Assembly: GCF_004798935.1 (NCBI RefSeq)
Contig: NZ_RAHT01000004.1
Location: forward strand, 1 to 64,000
Reading direction: 5' to 3'
Length of the DNA stretch: 64,000 bases
DNA from: Ningiella ruwaisensis
GTDB taxonomy: Bacteria > Pseudomonadota > Gammaproteobacteria > Enterobacterales > Alteromonadaceae
In this document: piece after piece, positions 39,111-49,388 of the stretch
Layout: each line of letters starts with the position of its first letter
Position numbering within the stretch: the stretch's first letter is position 1
Position numbers and translations under genes: made by a program
Notes under the pieces: model-generated
The model's input: only the letters and a program-made list of their open reading frames with translations
Databases searched by the model: none
Told to the model about the DNA's origin: nothing

Positions 39111-39985
39111 ACGCGATTGTCTCTGCCTGTATGTTAGTCGTGCTGATATTTGCCGCTTCTGCAGGTAAGGCTCATGCCTTAGGGATGCAAATCGAGACGC
39201 CAATGCAGATGGACAGTCCAAATAAAGGTATTACAAAACATACATCGGAACCGCTGATATTCGGCATTGTTCCCCAGCAATCAGCAAAAACCTTGGCGTC
39301 TATTTGGGGGCCGTTTATACAAGCGCTTAGTGATAAAACCGGCTATGATATTCGTTTTGCCACTGCGCCGAGTATCCCCATTTTTGAAGCACGACTGGCT
39401 GCGGGTGAGTATGATATTGCATACATGAATCCATATCATTACGCTATGTTTTCAGTTGACCAGTCTTACCGTGCGATTGCCAAACAGGCCGATAAACACA
39501 TTCAAGGCATTATCGTAGTAAAAAAAGATGCAAAGATTTCCACGCTTGAGGAGCTAGCCGGTCAAAAAATTGCTTTTCCCGCTCCATTGGCGTTTGCGGC
39601 AACCTTGATACCTCAATCTGTATTGAAACAAAAACAGATTGAGATAGAACCGGTATATGTGCGTTCCCATGATTCTGTTTATTTAAATGTGGCCAAAGGA
39701 TTTTTTACGGCAGGTGGTGGAATTGTCCGCACACTTGATAGTGCGCCGGCAGAAGTCAGCGACAATTTGAGAATTTTATGGACCAGTAATCCTTATACGC
39801 CCCACGCCTTTGCAGTAAATAGTACCCTTAGCGATACGGTGGCAAGTACAATTGCCGATGCACTTACTGATTTAGACGATGCAACACTGTTAGAACCCTT
39901 AGGTTTTTCCAAACTCAGCGCAGCCGAAGATAGCGACTGGGATGCAATACGAGCTTTAAATATTAATGTTTCAGCTCAGCCTTAG
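39107..39985 (+). CDS. PhnD-like periplasmic substrate-binding protein
   Basis: A 292-residue periplasmic binding protein of the phosphate/phosphonate PhnD family (type II fold). Signal peptide ends AGKAHA. Recognised segments are EPLIFGIVPQQSAKTLASIWGPFIQALSDKTGYDI, EARLAAGEYDIAYMNPYHYAMF, and GQKIAFPAPLAFAATLIPQSVL. No ABC permease or ATPase is nearby. It overlaps the histidine kinase gene by 20 nt, so it more likely presents a ligand to the kinase than feeds a transporter. The ligand is unknown. Confidence 0.88.
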   Translation: MNAIVSACMLVVLIFAASAGKAHALGMQIETPMQMDSPNKGITKHTSEPLIFGIVPQQSAKTLASIWGPFIQALSDKTGYDIRFATAPSIPIFEARLAAGEYDIAYMNPYHYAMFSVDQSYRAIAKQADKHIQGIIVVKKDAKISTLEELAGQKIAFPAPLAFAATLIPQSVLKQKQIEIEPVYVRSHDSVYLNVAKGFFTAGGGIVRTLDSAPAEVSDNLRILWTSNPYTPHAFAVNSTLSDTVASTIADALTDLDDATLLEPLGFSKLSAAEDSDWDAIRALNINVSAQP

Positions 39986-41627
39986 AAGTAAAACCATAAT
40001 CGGCACAGCCGCAATTGAAGGTGCTCTACTGCTGCTTTTGATAGTTGTTGCCACCCGATTTTTTAGCGATACACTAAATTCAACGCTCCAAAAACGCGCC
40101 GATACCACAGCCACGCTTTTTGCCACCATGACGAAAGACGCGGTTTTATCTTACGATTTAGCTTCGTTAGATGCATTTTTAAATGAGGTGTTACGTAATC
40201 CAGATATTGAGTATGCACGTGTATTAGATGCTGATGGAAATGTGTTTGCTGAAATGGGAAAGCAAGTACTGCTATCTAGAGATTTTCAGGCAGATAGCCA
40301 TTTAAGTGAAGTATCAGATGGCATATTCGACAGTTACGCTTTAATCAAAGAAGGCGAAAGCGTTTATGGTCGCGTTGAGATTGGTATAAGTATTGATTTA
40401 CTTCAACAAGCCTTAAGTAAGATTACTAACTGGACATTGAGTATTGCGCTGACTGAAATGCTGCTTGTCGGACTATTTTCATGGTTTTTAGGCAGCTATT
40501 TGACATCGCAACTGCAAACGCTTAAACGCGCAACAAATCGTATTCAAAAAGCCATAAAAACCGGCGATTTTACTCGCGCAAAGCTTGATACTAAGGGGCA
40601 GGACGAAATTGCACAAGTTGCGCAAGCCTTCAACTTGCTTGTCTCTAATCTGGAAGCCCAAAACTTACAAACAAAACTATACCAAGATGAGCTACAGGCG
40701 TTTAATAATAAGCTGGAGGAGATTGTAGAGCAGCGAACCGAACAGCTAGCAAGTAAAAACGCCCAGCTACAATCTACCTTTGATGAATTAAAGCTCGCGC
40801 AACAACAGCTTATTCAAACTGAAAAAATGGCCTCGATGGGGCAGCTTGCTGCAGGGCTTGCTCACGAAATCAATAACCCTATCGGGTTTATCAAAAGTAA
40901 CGTGTCTTCTCTAAATCAGTATAACAAGCAGTTTGTCGCACTGTATGAGCTTTGCGCGAAACTTATCATTTGTCAGGACGTAGACGCCAAGAATGCCCTG
41001 ATAGCCGATCTTAAATCTCTGGTGAAAACTGAAAATTTAGCGTTTGTCTCTCAGGACGCGAGTGATTTGATTCGCGATGTACGAGAAGGAGTGAATCGTG
41101 TTATTGAAATTGTGCAAAATATGACAGTGTTCTCGCGCGTGGATTCAGACAAAAAGCAGCTGTTTGACATAAATCGATGTGTAGAGACCACCGTTAAAAT
41201 GGCGAAGAAGCAAATTGAGGCAAAAGGGCAAATACAACTTGTATTAGGTAAGTTACCTCAAACCTGCGTTAATGTTGGAAAAATCAATCAGGTACTGACG
41301 AATTTATTGGTCAATGCGTCTCAGGCCATTTCTGAAAATGGCAAAGTCATCATTAAAACCAGCAGCACAGAAAAGCGGGTAAAAATAACCGTGGCAGATA
41401 CAGGCGTAGGTATTCCACAGGAATACATCGATAAAATTTTTGACCCTTTCTTTACGACCAAAGCCGAAGGAGAAGGTACCGGCTTAGGCCTGTCGATTTC
41501 GTTCGATATTATAAAAGAGCATGGGGGCCAACTCAGTGTATCCAGCAAGCCCGGTAAGGGCACGGTTTTCACAATTTTATTACCGGTTCAGTTTTGCCCC
41601 ATCGGACCTGAAGAGGAGTTTGCGTAA
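39966..41627 (+). CDS. Membrane sensor histidine kinase
   Basis: A 553-residue kinase. Transmembrane helices lie near residues 11-31 and 157-180 and enclose a periplasmic domain of about 125 residues. HAMP (about 180-232) and a coiled coil follow. The phospho-acceptor is His300 in [21 protein letters not shown]. The ATPase boxes are [15 protein letters not shown] (N), VADTGVGIP (G1), FDPFFTTK (F) and [11 protein letters not shown] (G2). The start overlaps the PhnD-like gene; the stop directly abuts the response regulator. It probably senses through the PhnD-like protein and phosphorylates the flanking regulators. Confidence 0.94.
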   Translation: MFQLSLRSKTIIGTAAIEGALLLLLIVVATRFFSDTLNSTLQKRADTTATLFATMTKDAVLSYDLASLDAFLNEVLRNPDIEYARVLDADGNVFAEMGKQVLLSRDFQADSHLSEVSDGIFDSYALIKEGESVYGRVEIGISIDLLQQALSKITNWTLSIALTEMLLVGLFSWFLGSYLTSQLQTLKRATNRIQKAIKTGDFTRAKLDTKGQDEIAQVAQAFNLLVSNLEAQNLQTKLYQDELQAFNNKLEEIVEQRTEQLASKNAQLQSTFDELKLAQQQLIQTEKMASMGQLAAGLAHEINNPIGFIKSNVSSLNQYNKQFVALYELCAKLIICQDVDAKNALIADLKSLVKTENLAFVSQDASDLIRDVREGVNRVIEIVQNMTVFSRVDSDKKQLFDINRCVETTVKMAKKQIEAKGQIQLVLGKLPQTCVNVGKINQVLTNLLVNASQAISENGKVIIKTSSTEKRVKITVADTGVGIPQEYIDKIFDPFFTTKAEGEGTGLGLSISFDIIKEHGGQLSVSSKPGKGTVFTILLPVQFCPIGPEEEFA

Positions 41628-42887
41628 ATGTCAGATAAAGTAACCTTATTGTTCATCGATGATGAAAGCAGTATTTTAAGGGCAATGAAACGCATTTTTC
41701 ATGACGATAAATACAAGCTGGTCCTGGCGGATGACGGACAAAAAGCCCTTAAATTCATGGAGCAACATCCTGTTCATGTCGTGATTTCAGACATGAAGAT
41801 GCCAAAAATGAGTGGCGCCGATTTTCTACACGAGGTCGCCACTCGCTATCCCGAGACCTATCGTATTGTTCTTTCAGGTTATGCTGATGTTGAAACCACG
41901 CTTGCCGCAGTGAATCAGGGTAGAGTGCACCGTTTTATGCAAAAGCCTTGGGACAATGAAGATCTTATCGGCGCAGTGAATCAGGGTATTGAAAGACATC
42001 GTCTTATTCGCGAGCGAGAGGTTTTGCACAAGCGCCTCGCCAAGCAAAACAAACAACTCATTGATTTAAACCAGTCTCTTGAGGGGCGCGTTGAGCAGCG
42101 AACGATCCAGATAAAAGCTGCGATGCAGCGTGCCGAGCAAAGCGCGCAGTCCATCAGAAAAGTGGTGTTTAACATTCTTAGCACAGTGCCAAGCACCAAT
42201 AGTGCTTTGGCCAAAAAAGTCAGTCTTTTGGCTGAAAAGACGGCGCTAAAGCTTGGGCTTGAAAAGAAACAAGTACAGGATATTAGCTACGCTGGTCTGA
42301 TACACCAAATCGGTATGCTAGATCTTGACTCAAAAGTACACAACACGCCTTTTAGCGATTGGAGCCCGGTACTACAGGATAAGTATCTTAATCAAGGCAA
42401 TCAGGCAATGCTCATACTTTCACCCAGCCAGTCCTTACAAAGTGTCGCGGACATTGTCTCGTGCCAATTTGAATATGTGAATGGAAAAGGTTATCCGCGA
42501 CATTTGAAGCAAGATGAGATCCCAATTGGTGCACAAATTCTGGCAGTAGCCCGCGATTACCATCGCTATATGATGGGTTTGATTGAGCATGAAAAGGCAG
42601 ACAATAAAAGCATTGTTACTAAGCTGAATCATTTTGTCGGCTTACGCTATAGTCGAGAGGTGGTTGACGCCCTATTAAGCGTGGCAACAAGTGTAGCGGA
42701 TGCTGACCCAAACACTGGCATCACTACCGATCAGGCAAAACCCGGGATGATATTAAAAGAGTCTTTGTATAACGACAAAGATATTCTCATTCTGCCCGAG
42801 GGACATAAGCTTGATGAGTCCTCTATCAATAAACTCAAAATTCTTGAAAAGCGTTTTAATTTTACGCTTTATTTGAAGTGCAAATAG
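41628..42887 (+). CDS. Response regulator with degenerate HD-GYP domain
   Basis: A 419-residue protein. The receiver domain (1-125) has Asp55 as phospho-acceptor (VVISDMKMPKMSG) and a Lys in MQKPW. A coiled coil (about 130-185) leads to an HD-GYP-like domain. Its metal-binding core is altered: the expected HD pair reads HQ in GLIHQIGML, and the expected HHE before GYP reads CQFEYVNGKGYP. GYP itself is kept. It is therefore probably not an active cyclic-di-GMP phosphodiesterase and may bind c-di-GMP or a partner instead. The C-terminal part (PGMILKESLYNDKDILILPEG) matches the tail seen in other HD-domain response regulators. Last gene of the operon. Confidence 0.87.
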   Translation: MSDKVTLLFIDDESSILRAMKRIFHDDKYKLVLADDGQKALKFMEQHPVHVVISDMKMPKMSGADFLHEVATRYPETYRIVLSGYADVETTLAAVNQGRVHRFMQKPWDNEDLIGAVNQGIERHRLIREREVLHKRLAKQNKQLIDLNQSLEGRVEQRTIQIKAAMQRAEQSAQSIRKVVFNILSTVPSTNSALAKKVSLLAEKTALKLGLEKKQVQDISYAGLIHQIGMLDLDSKVHNTPFSDWSPVLQDKYLNQGNQAMLILSPSQSLQSVADIVSCQFEYVNGKGYPRHLKQDEIPIGAQILAVARDYHRYMMGLIEHEKADNKSIVTKLNHFVGLRYSREVVDALLSVATSVADADPNTGITTDQAKPGMILKESLYNDKDILILPEGHKLDESSINKLKILEKRFNFTLYLKCK

Positions 42888-42906
42888 AATCTATATCAAT
42901 TAGCAA

Positions 42907-42928
42907 AGGGCTTGGCGCAACAAGCCCT
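42907..42928. terminator. Hairpin between convergent genes
   Basis: AGGGCTTG (42907-42914) and CAAGCCCT (42921-42928) pair perfectly around a 6-nt loop in the 59-nt gap between the response regulator and convergent hemY. The T-run is weak on both strands, so bidirectional termination is possible but not certain. Confidence 0.5.
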
Positions 42929-42946
42929 ATATGCTTGCTCAGGCGA

Positions 42947-44170
42947 TTATGCAGTTTTTGAGGCAGGGTGGATGGTCTTCGCCGACATGCTTCGATACAG
43001 TTTATTCGCTTTCTCATAAGCATGTTGCTTTTCAAGTATTGCCGCTAAAAGCAGTAAATCTTCTTCTTTACGCCTGAGCTCTAGCGCTTTATTAATAGCG
43101 CGCTCAGCCAGGGACAAATCTTGACTGTTAAAGGCTAAGTGTGCCAATACGGAATAAAGTTTAGCTTCTTTTGGCTGCTGTTTGATCTGGCTTTCTATAA
43201 ATCGAATCGCCAGATTAGGCGAGGCATGATTAAGCTGTTTGAATAAGCCATAAAACGCATCATGCTCGCGTTTTTTGGCAAACTCAACCAATGAGGTTTC
43301 TGCTTCAGCAGATAATCCTTGGTCTAATAGGAGCTGGACATAGCAGATTTGATTGGCAATGTCTTTTTTCGCTGAACGCGATAAGTTCTGCCATTTTTCG
43401 CGCAAACCGTTAGCTCCCTGCTTACTTGCAATGGCCGCAAATTCACCATGGGTCGCACGCTCCGCCCATAGAATATACTCATCACCCAAGACTTTTTTAT
43501 TTTCACCGATGCAGTTTTTAATCTCATCCCAACGTTTTAATAAGCTTAATGCTTCCAGGCGCAACTTTACGGCGATGGCAGATTTTTTTGTATTGCTGTC
43601 AAGCTCATCTAGAAGCTCGATGCATTTGTTTGCTGAAGATTTTAAGGCCTGCGGTTTGTTATGCGCATTATCATACGCATTATCAAGAGTCAGTTGTGCG
43701 TGTTTGAGTGTTGCCATACTCGTTGAGGCTTGCTCAACTTGCGCTTGTGCAAGCAGAGTATCAATGTGCTCACCCCGGTTATTTCGCGCATCAATATCGG
43801 CTGCTAGCATATAATTACAGCCCTTAAATTCGCCGCCAAAACTTTTTTCAAGTTGTTTTTGAGCATTTGCCAAATCGCCAACAAGATAGGCTTGTAAACC
43901 TTTAAAAAAGGCTCGCTCTTGCTGACGTTTCGAATAACTGCCAAACCAGTTATGCGAGCCTGCAAACATTCGAACAATCCGTTTCATGAGCCAAGCGAGG
44001 ATAAGATAGGCAATAAATGCAAAAATGATGATGACAAGTGCGCTGATAATCGACATTTCGATATACCAGTCAGCGACATTGATAATGATGGCGCCCTCGA
44101 CACCGATTAGCGTATGCCCAAAAAATAAAGCGACAAAGAGGATGGCAAGTAAAATAATAAACTTGATCAT
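42947..44170 (-). CDS. hemY: HemY protein
   Basis: A 407-residue inner-membrane protein. Two N-terminal transmembrane helices (about 3-24 and 39-65) precede an alpha-helical TPR-type domain (FFKGLQAYLVGDLANAQKQLEKSF, then AKLYSVLAHLAFNSQDLSLAERAINKALEL). HemY lies with hemCDX in gammaproteobacteria and is needed for normal late haem synthesis, but has no known catalytic activity. It overlaps hemX by 4 nt. This HemY is not the protoporphyrinogen oxidase of Gram-positive bacteria. Confidence 0.93.
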   Translation of the reverse strand: MIKFIILLAILFVALFFGHTLIGVEGAIIINVADWYIEMSIISALVIIIFAFIAYLILAWLMKRIVRMFAGSHNWFGSYSKRQQERAFFKGLQAYLVGDLANAQKQLEKSFGGEFKGCNYMLAADIDARNNRGEHIDTLLAQAQVEQASTSMATLKHAQLTLDNAYDNAHNKPQALKSSANKCIELLDELDSNTKKSAIAVKLRLEALSLLKRWDEIKNCIGENKKVLGDEYILWAERATHGEFAAIASKQGANGLREKWQNLSRSAKKDIANQICYVQLLLDQGLSAEAETSLVEFAKKREHDAFYGLFKQLNHASPNLAIRFIESQIKQQPKEAKLYSVLAHLAFNSQDLSLAERAINKALELRRKEEDLLLLAAILEKQHAYEKANKLYRSMSAKTIHPASKTA

Positions 44171-45360
44171 AGCGCGTTATCCCGATTGTTGAACTGTCGC
44201 TCAATCCGTCGCTCAATTGCATCGCCGAGGGCATCAACTGCATTTAATTTGCTGGGGTAATCGCGTTCAAAATTCGTTTCCTGAAGCTGTTGTAATGCTT
44301 TCATGAACTGAGTTACTTCAGGTGTATCAATCTGATAGTGCTCGATAATAAGCGCCATTGCTCGTTGTAAGGACGTTTGATAAAGCGTGAAGTGTTCATT
44401 TAACGCAGCCGTTTTAGCCTGGGTAAGCGCAAATTTAAGCTGTTGCTCAATTAGCCACTGTTGGCTTTGTGCTAAAAAAGGCTCAAGAGGTTCATCGAGG
44501 CGTCTCACCGTCATGAAATCCCCCACAATATCACGCCACACTTTCTTTAAATTATCTTGCCAGTCACTGATGTCATTGGACAGTTCTGTTGTTTCATCCT
44601 CTGATTTTTCAGGAAGCGCCAATAACTCAAGCGGCAGTTGTGACACTTGAGGCAGTAAACCGGAAATAGCCAATGCCAACGACGTTGTTGAGACAGGATT
44701 AACCTGTTGCAAAGCTTGAATATCACTCGCAATCAATGCACGTATAGGTAATAGAGAAGGGTCATTTAAGTCGTCTAAACGTGCGTCAGCTTCTTGTAAA
44801 AGCGTTACTGCGGTACGCAAATCCTGCTCAAGATAAAGCTTTCGACCTGCAAGGTTCACGAGATAATTTGCCTCGGCAAGCAACCAGTCAGACGGACGAC
44901 GGCCAGATAGCTCGTTAATTTGGCGCTTTAAGGCATCGTTAATTTCCTGATATTCAAGTACTTGCGCTAACAAATTGTCTACAGACGCTGATAATGCGTT
45001 ATTTTTATCGCTAACACTTGCTTCAAGTTGAGTAAGTGCCTGATTATTTGTGCGAATTTGATTTTGTAGTTGCTGTGTCTGGTTTTCAAGATTTTCAGAA
45101 AGCTCAAGTAATCCGTCGTCTTCGTTTTGAAGCACTTGGGTGTAATACCAGTACGCACTTCCAATGATAAGGAGTATCAGTAGTAAATTGATAATTGATA
45201 GAAACCATAACCCGCCCGTTTTTGCGGATTTGTCTTTTTGTGAAGTTTCGTCGGATGGGCTGTTTTCTGTGGTGAATTTTGCGTCTTTTTTTGTGTCTTC
45301 TTTGGTGTCTTGTTTATTGGTAGACACGGTTAGTGAATTAGAGCGGTTAGCGTCAGTCAT
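44167..45360 (-). CDS. hemX: HemX protein
   Basis: A 397-residue membrane protein often annotated as putative uroporphyrin-III C-methyltransferase, though it lacks methyltransferase motifs. A charged, Lys/Thr/Ser-rich cytoplasmic N-terminus precedes one transmembrane helix near 49-70. A periplasmic coiled coil (LSENLENQTQQLQNQIRTNNQ) follows, then the conserved segment DWLLAEANYLVNLAGRKLYLEQD. It is coupled to hemY. Unusually it is not directly behind hemD: about 5.8 kb separates them, so it needs its own promoter in the 325-nt gap upstream. Confidence 0.92.
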   Translation of the reverse strand: MTDANRSNSLTVSTNKQDTKEDTKKDAKFTTENSPSDETSQKDKSAKTGGLWFLSIINLLLILLIIGSAYWYYTQVLQNEDDGLLELSENLENQTQQLQNQIRTNNQALTQLEASVSDKNNALSASVDNLLAQVLEYQEINDALKRQINELSGRRPSDWLLAEANYLVNLAGRKLYLEQDLRTAVTLLQEADARLDDLNDPSLLPIRALIASDIQALQQVNPVSTTSLALAISGLLPQVSQLPLELLALPEKSEDETTELSNDISDWQDNLKKVWRDIVGDFMTVRRLDEPLEPFLAQSQQWLIEQQLKFALTQAKTAALNEHFTLYQTSLQRAMALIIEHYQIDTPEVTQFMKALQQLQETNFERDYPSKLNAVDALGDAIERRIERQFNNRDNAL

Positions 45361-45685
45361 CCAAGACTCCCATTTATCAAAATTTTGAAGCGCTTGCTGG
45401 TTTGTTTATGAGGCAAGGCGCTGGAGGCGATTTTTGTTTTGTTTTTATTATTCAATATTATTCAAAAGGTTTGGCCTACGGCGATACGCAAAACTGACTT
45501 GCTGAATGTGAGCGCTGCGCCAAATTAATGTAATAGTTTAGCACTAGTTTATCAAACTCGATACGTTGGATAATAAAATGTAGGGAAGAAATAAACGCCT
45601 CTTCAGACAAATTTTGAGCTTTTTACGTTTGCTTCTGACCTTACAAAGTTACTGATCAGCAATATGAAAAGAGGACCCTTCGCTG
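45361..45685. other. Intergenic region upstream of hemX
   Basis: No gene seen in 325 nt. With hemX detached from hemD, this stretch must hold the hemXY promoter on the minus strand. No clear -35/-10 pair could be marked. Confidence 0.45.
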
Positions 45686-46798
45686 TCATTCTCGTTTATC
45701 ACGGAGGATAGACGTTAAGCTGTTGTCACTCCCTTCCTGATCTAAGTTCAAAGCGCGGATTGGATAAGGGATTACAATCCCTTCTTCGGCATAGCGTTTA
45801 TGTAAGGCCTTTATAAATTCAGAGCGAATAAAAAATCGATTGAAGTATTCTTGAGCTCTTAGCATAACCGTCAAATTAATACTCGAGTTGTCAAAGCCGG
45901 TAAAAATGACAAAGGTGTCATAATCTGCGATACCCCATTTGTGGCTTTTAAGAATTTCTTTTGCTACCTCCAGTGTGACTCGTTCAACGTGCTCTAAATC
46001 CGAACTGTAATGAACACCTACATCGACCGGTACTGAGAGCTGTTTTTCGGGGTAATAATAATTGATGATTTTGGATTGAGCCAATACGCTGTTGGGCATA
46101 ATAATGACATTGTTTGGCAGCATTTTAATCCATGTCGAACGCCATCCTATTTTTTCAACAAATCCCTGCTCGCCGGAGTCAAGTTCAATGTAGTCACCCA
46201 CCCGGATGGGCTTATCCGCCAGCATTTGAAGACCTGAGAAAAAGTTTTCCAGAGTAGGCTGGAGTGCCAATGCAACCGCCAGCGAACCAATCCCTAACGA
46301 TGCAATCAACGGCGTAATTGAAATGCCAACAGTACTTAATATAAGCAACAGTCCAACAACTATAATGACCGCGCGGAGCATGCCTCTTAGTAGTGTACCG
46401 CTACTTTTCAGTCCGCTGCCTTTAATGCTCAGGCGCGTTATACTCATTCGAGCAAAATGGTCGCCATAGATTAATAGCGCAATAATCAAAAAAAGCTGCG
46501 CCAAAATTTGCAGTTGAGTAACCCAGGTATTCGCGATTTCTTCGTAAAGTTGGATCAATTTTGTTGTAAACATCAAACTGATCGCAACTACAACGAAACT
46601 TAAAGGGCGCTTTGCTGCGCGTACCGCAATTCCAGACCAATTATAATTAGTCGGATGATTCCAATCGCGCAAATATACAAACAAAATGCGCTTTACTAAC
46701 CATAACGGGATAAAGAAAATTAGAAAAAACAATGGGCCCATCGCCCAGATAGGTACCCATTGATTCATCCAGTGAAAGATATTCTCTAATACAGTCAA
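45686..46798 (-). CDS. MscS-family mechanosensitive channel
   Basis: A 370-residue membrane protein. Four or five transmembrane helices lie in the first 195 residues. The pore helix pattern is GIGSLAVALALQPTLENFFSGL, followed by the MscS beta domain (DKPIRVGDYIELDSGEQGFVEKIGWRSTWIKMLPNNVIIMPNS, then KIINYYYP). The C-terminal alpha/beta region is present. Larger than E. coli MscS by about 80 residues because of extra N-terminal helices. It should release solutes on hypo-osmotic shock. It lies in the segment between hemD and hemX. Confidence 0.93.
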   Translation of the reverse strand: MTVLENIFHWMNQWVPIWAMGPLFFLIFFIPLWLVKRILFVYLRDWNHPTNYNWSGIAVRAAKRPLSFVVVAISLMFTTKLIQLYEEIANTWVTQLQILAQLFLIIALLIYGDHFARMSITRLSIKGSGLKSSGTLLRGMLRAVIIVVGLLLILSTVGISITPLIASLGIGSLAVALALQPTLENFFSGLQMLADKPIRVGDYIELDSGEQGFVEKIGWRSTWIKMLPNNVIIMPNSVLAQSKIINYYYPEKQLSVPVDVGVHYSSDLEHVERVTLEVAKEILKSHKWGIADYDTFVIFTGFDNSSINLTVMLRAQEYFNRFFIRSEFIKALHKRYAEEGIVIPYPIRALNLDQEGSDNSLTSILRDKRE

Positions 46799-47025
46799 AA
46801 CAATAGACCCCGTGCAAACTTATTGGCGTGTTTGTAGAGCTTTCTTTAAGTTGCAAGATGAGTTGCAAGTATTACACCTTTCTGATTAGGTCCTATGATA
46901 AATTTAAGTGCTTGAAATATGGTTAGATAAATATCGCGTTAACAATAAAGAGCAATAATGTGTGCACATACTCATTCGGTATTGCACCAAAAAAGTACTT
47001 TTTAGCCAAGCGTGCACTGAATAAA

Positions 47026-49113
47026 TCAAAACGTTTTGCTAAGTGTTAAAAAGATCCGCCTCGCGTATTCGGTATCCCGCAATTCTTGAAATAGTAAATC
47101 AGAAAATCCTCGTCGGCCTGCGAACACCTGTCGAATGCGCGCTTCGCCGCCTCTATTGAAGTTTTGAACATCAAGACGCAGTTTCATACCCTCACCAAAG
47201 CGTTTTTCAGTAAATAAAGACCAACTGTATTCATTACCAAACGCGCTGAACTCATCAAGACCATATTGTTCTCGAAAATCATCGGCGAAATAACTTAATC
47301 CCCAGGCAAAATTGTATTGATTAAGATCTTGACGAAATTCTACGTTGTATTCCCATTGTTCAAAATCGGACATGATCCTGCGCTCGGATGTAAGCGGATC
47401 TTCTACATCTGAGTCCTGAAACTCAAAACGGGCGTCAATACGACCGTCAACGATACCAACAAAATCAGTCGGCAGCGTGAAATTACCTCTAATGCCCGTT
47501 CGACTTCCATCGCCAATGTTACCTGCAACTTCCAGATTGTTTTGAAGGGGAACGAGGTCTTCTACATCGCTAATCTCGTCGTGAAAGACGGTAAGATTAA
47601 TTGCACCAACACCTGAAAATCTTTGTTCGTAGCGTATATCAAAAGTTATCACTTTTTCAGGTTCAAGTTCAGGATTGCCCAGCACAAGCTGATCGTCTCC
47701 CAAATTGACGCTGCTTGTGAAATCGCCAAAGTTCAATTGGCCTATTGTGCGAAAAAGTCTCACTTGCAACTGACCATCGTTAGCGAAGGTTCGACTCACA
47801 GTTACATTCGGCTTAAGGTAAAAAAACGAACGAGAGGCTTCAAAACCTCCCGTTTGAGTAATGGTGGAATCCTCCGCAGCAATCGATGCTTCTATAGCAT
47901 AGTCTGAAAGTGAAAAAGAATTGGTGACTTGTACATCAATCCGTTCTTCTTTAACCGTTGTAACAGCACCTGCTACGTCTTGAGGCACCAATACACCATT
48001 TTCATTGCTTAATAGCGCAAAATTGCTTTTTAGCTCGTTAACCGTTCCTTCCAAGCTAAATTGCATGCGATTAGATTCAAAACCTGTGTAGTCTACTTCA
48101 AGCCTCATGATATTTTCACTTTGATCTTCGGTGATAGTAAATGCTGAATCCTCTAAACTGGACCCGTTCGCAAAGGTGCGTGTCAATCCTCCTTGACCCA
48201 AATAGTCAGATGAGGCGTTTATGGCAATAAGCTTGGCATCAATATGTTGCGTCAATTCATGCTCTGCATCAAAAGCAATCTCATACGAGTCACCGACATC
48301 TATATCCAGAAAAAACGCATTGAAGGGCAGGTTTTCACCTGCTTTAATAGGCGTACGAAAAGAATTCAATCCACCGTTTTCATCAAAATTGTCGTAGGTA
48401 AGATTGGTATTGAGTTGGGTCTGCCAAAGCTCAATGTTGGCATTAAGCGATATTGCATACTCATCGCCCTCTTCTCTAAAACGCTCATCTCTAAATTCAA
48501 TAAGTTCACCTTGCGTGTTAGTGAGTTCTTCGGTGCGGTCAATAATATTTTCGTATTCTGCCAATAGTAGATTGGCAGTGTATTCAAGCTTGCTGATGCT
48601 TGATGAGTAGTTAAGCTCAAGCTGCGGTTTAATGCGACTACTTGGCTGAAACTGTCGCAACGATAGCTCTGCAGTACCAGCGCCTGCCATGTCGTCACGT
48701 CGAATGATATTTGCAACTACGCTTTGATTCGGTAAATCAAATTTAGCCAGGTTGCCTCGCAACACTTCAATGGCCAATACGCTTTGCGCCGGGATGGCAC
48801 CAAGTTGGTCACTTGGTGACTCTGATTTTGATGATATTCTTACACCATCAATTAAAATATTACCGGCAGCACCGGAAAATCCTCTAGAAGATTGATTGCC
48901 GTTATCTAATGAAAAGCCAGGCAAATTTTCAATTAAATCCAGTGCGGTAATGGGGGCATAGGCATTAAAAAAAGACCTTTCATAACGACTGGTGCACACG
49001 CCGTCTTCACAACTTTCTTCAGCGCTGTTAACGCTGCTACTTAAAATTAGCAAAACGCAGCAGCAAGTCGCTAAGCTAATTACCTTTTTAAAACATTGAT
49101 TTGTTGATACCAC
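47026..49113 (-). CDS. TonB-dependent outer-membrane receptor
   Basis: A 695-residue outer-membrane receptor. The signal peptide ends VNSAEES. The plug domain is short but clear (APITALDLIENLPGFSLDNGNQSSRGFSGAAGNILIDGVRISSKS, then LAIEVLRGNLAKFDLPNQSVVANII). The rest is beta-barrel sequence ending LTLSKTF, with a terminal Phe as usual for outer-membrane proteins. The start is GTG at 49113. No TonB box is obvious. Two Cys (CEDGVC) sit at the mature N-terminus. The ligand is unknown; position beside haem genes suggests but does not show a tetrapyrrole or iron compound. Confidence 0.88.
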   Translation of the reverse strand: MVSTNQCFKKVISLATCCCVLLILSSSVNSAEESCEDGVCTSRYERSFFNAYAPITALDLIENLPGFSLDNGNQSSRGFSGAAGNILIDGVRISSKSESPSDQLGAIPAQSVLAIEVLRGNLAKFDLPNQSVVANIIRRDDMAGAGTAELSLRQFQPSSRIKPQLELNYSSSISKLEYTANLLLAEYENIIDRTEELTNTQGELIEFRDERFREEGDEYAISLNANIELWQTQLNTNLTYDNFDENGGLNSFRTPIKAGENLPFNAFFLDIDVGDSYEIAFDAEHELTQHIDAKLIAINASSDYLGQGGLTRTFANGSSLEDSAFTITEDQSENIMRLEVDYTGFESNRMQFSLEGTVNELKSNFALLSNENGVLVPQDVAGAVTTVKEERIDVQVTNSFSLSDYAIEASIAAEDSTITQTGGFEASRSFFYLKPNVTVSRTFANDGQLQVRLFRTIGQLNFGDFTSSVNLGDDQLVLGNPELEPEKVITFDIRYEQRFSGVGAINLTVFHDEISDVEDLVPLQNNLEVAGNIGDGSRTGIRGNFTLPTDFVGIVDGRIDARFEFQDSDVEDPLTSERRIMSDFEQWEYNVEFRQDLNQYNFAWGLSYFADDFREQYGLDEFSAFGNEYSWSLFTEKRFGEGMKLRLDVQNFNRGGEARIRQVFAGRRGFSDLLFQELRDTEYARRIFLTLSKTF

Positions 49114-49388
49114 TTAGATTATCCGCTAATTAGAACATCGGCTTATTTGAGCTGGCGAGATATTAACACAGCATAATTTAAGGTATTTACTTGCTTTACG
49201 GAAGTCTCATAAAAACATGCGTTAAACTTACACGTTTGCTAAGAGTGATTATTGGTTAGATGCGTGTAAAAAATGTTGGCAAAAATGTTGACAAAAGGTA
49301 AATCCTGTCTAAATTTTATAATGTGAATTGTAGGAAGTATTCACTTTATTTAAAATTAAAGTCAATTAATTTCATAAGGATATTGAAT

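Noticed and set aside
44167-45360. hemX as a true uroporphyrinogen-III methyltransferase
   Set aside because: It has no SAM-binding motifs; the name in databases is historical.
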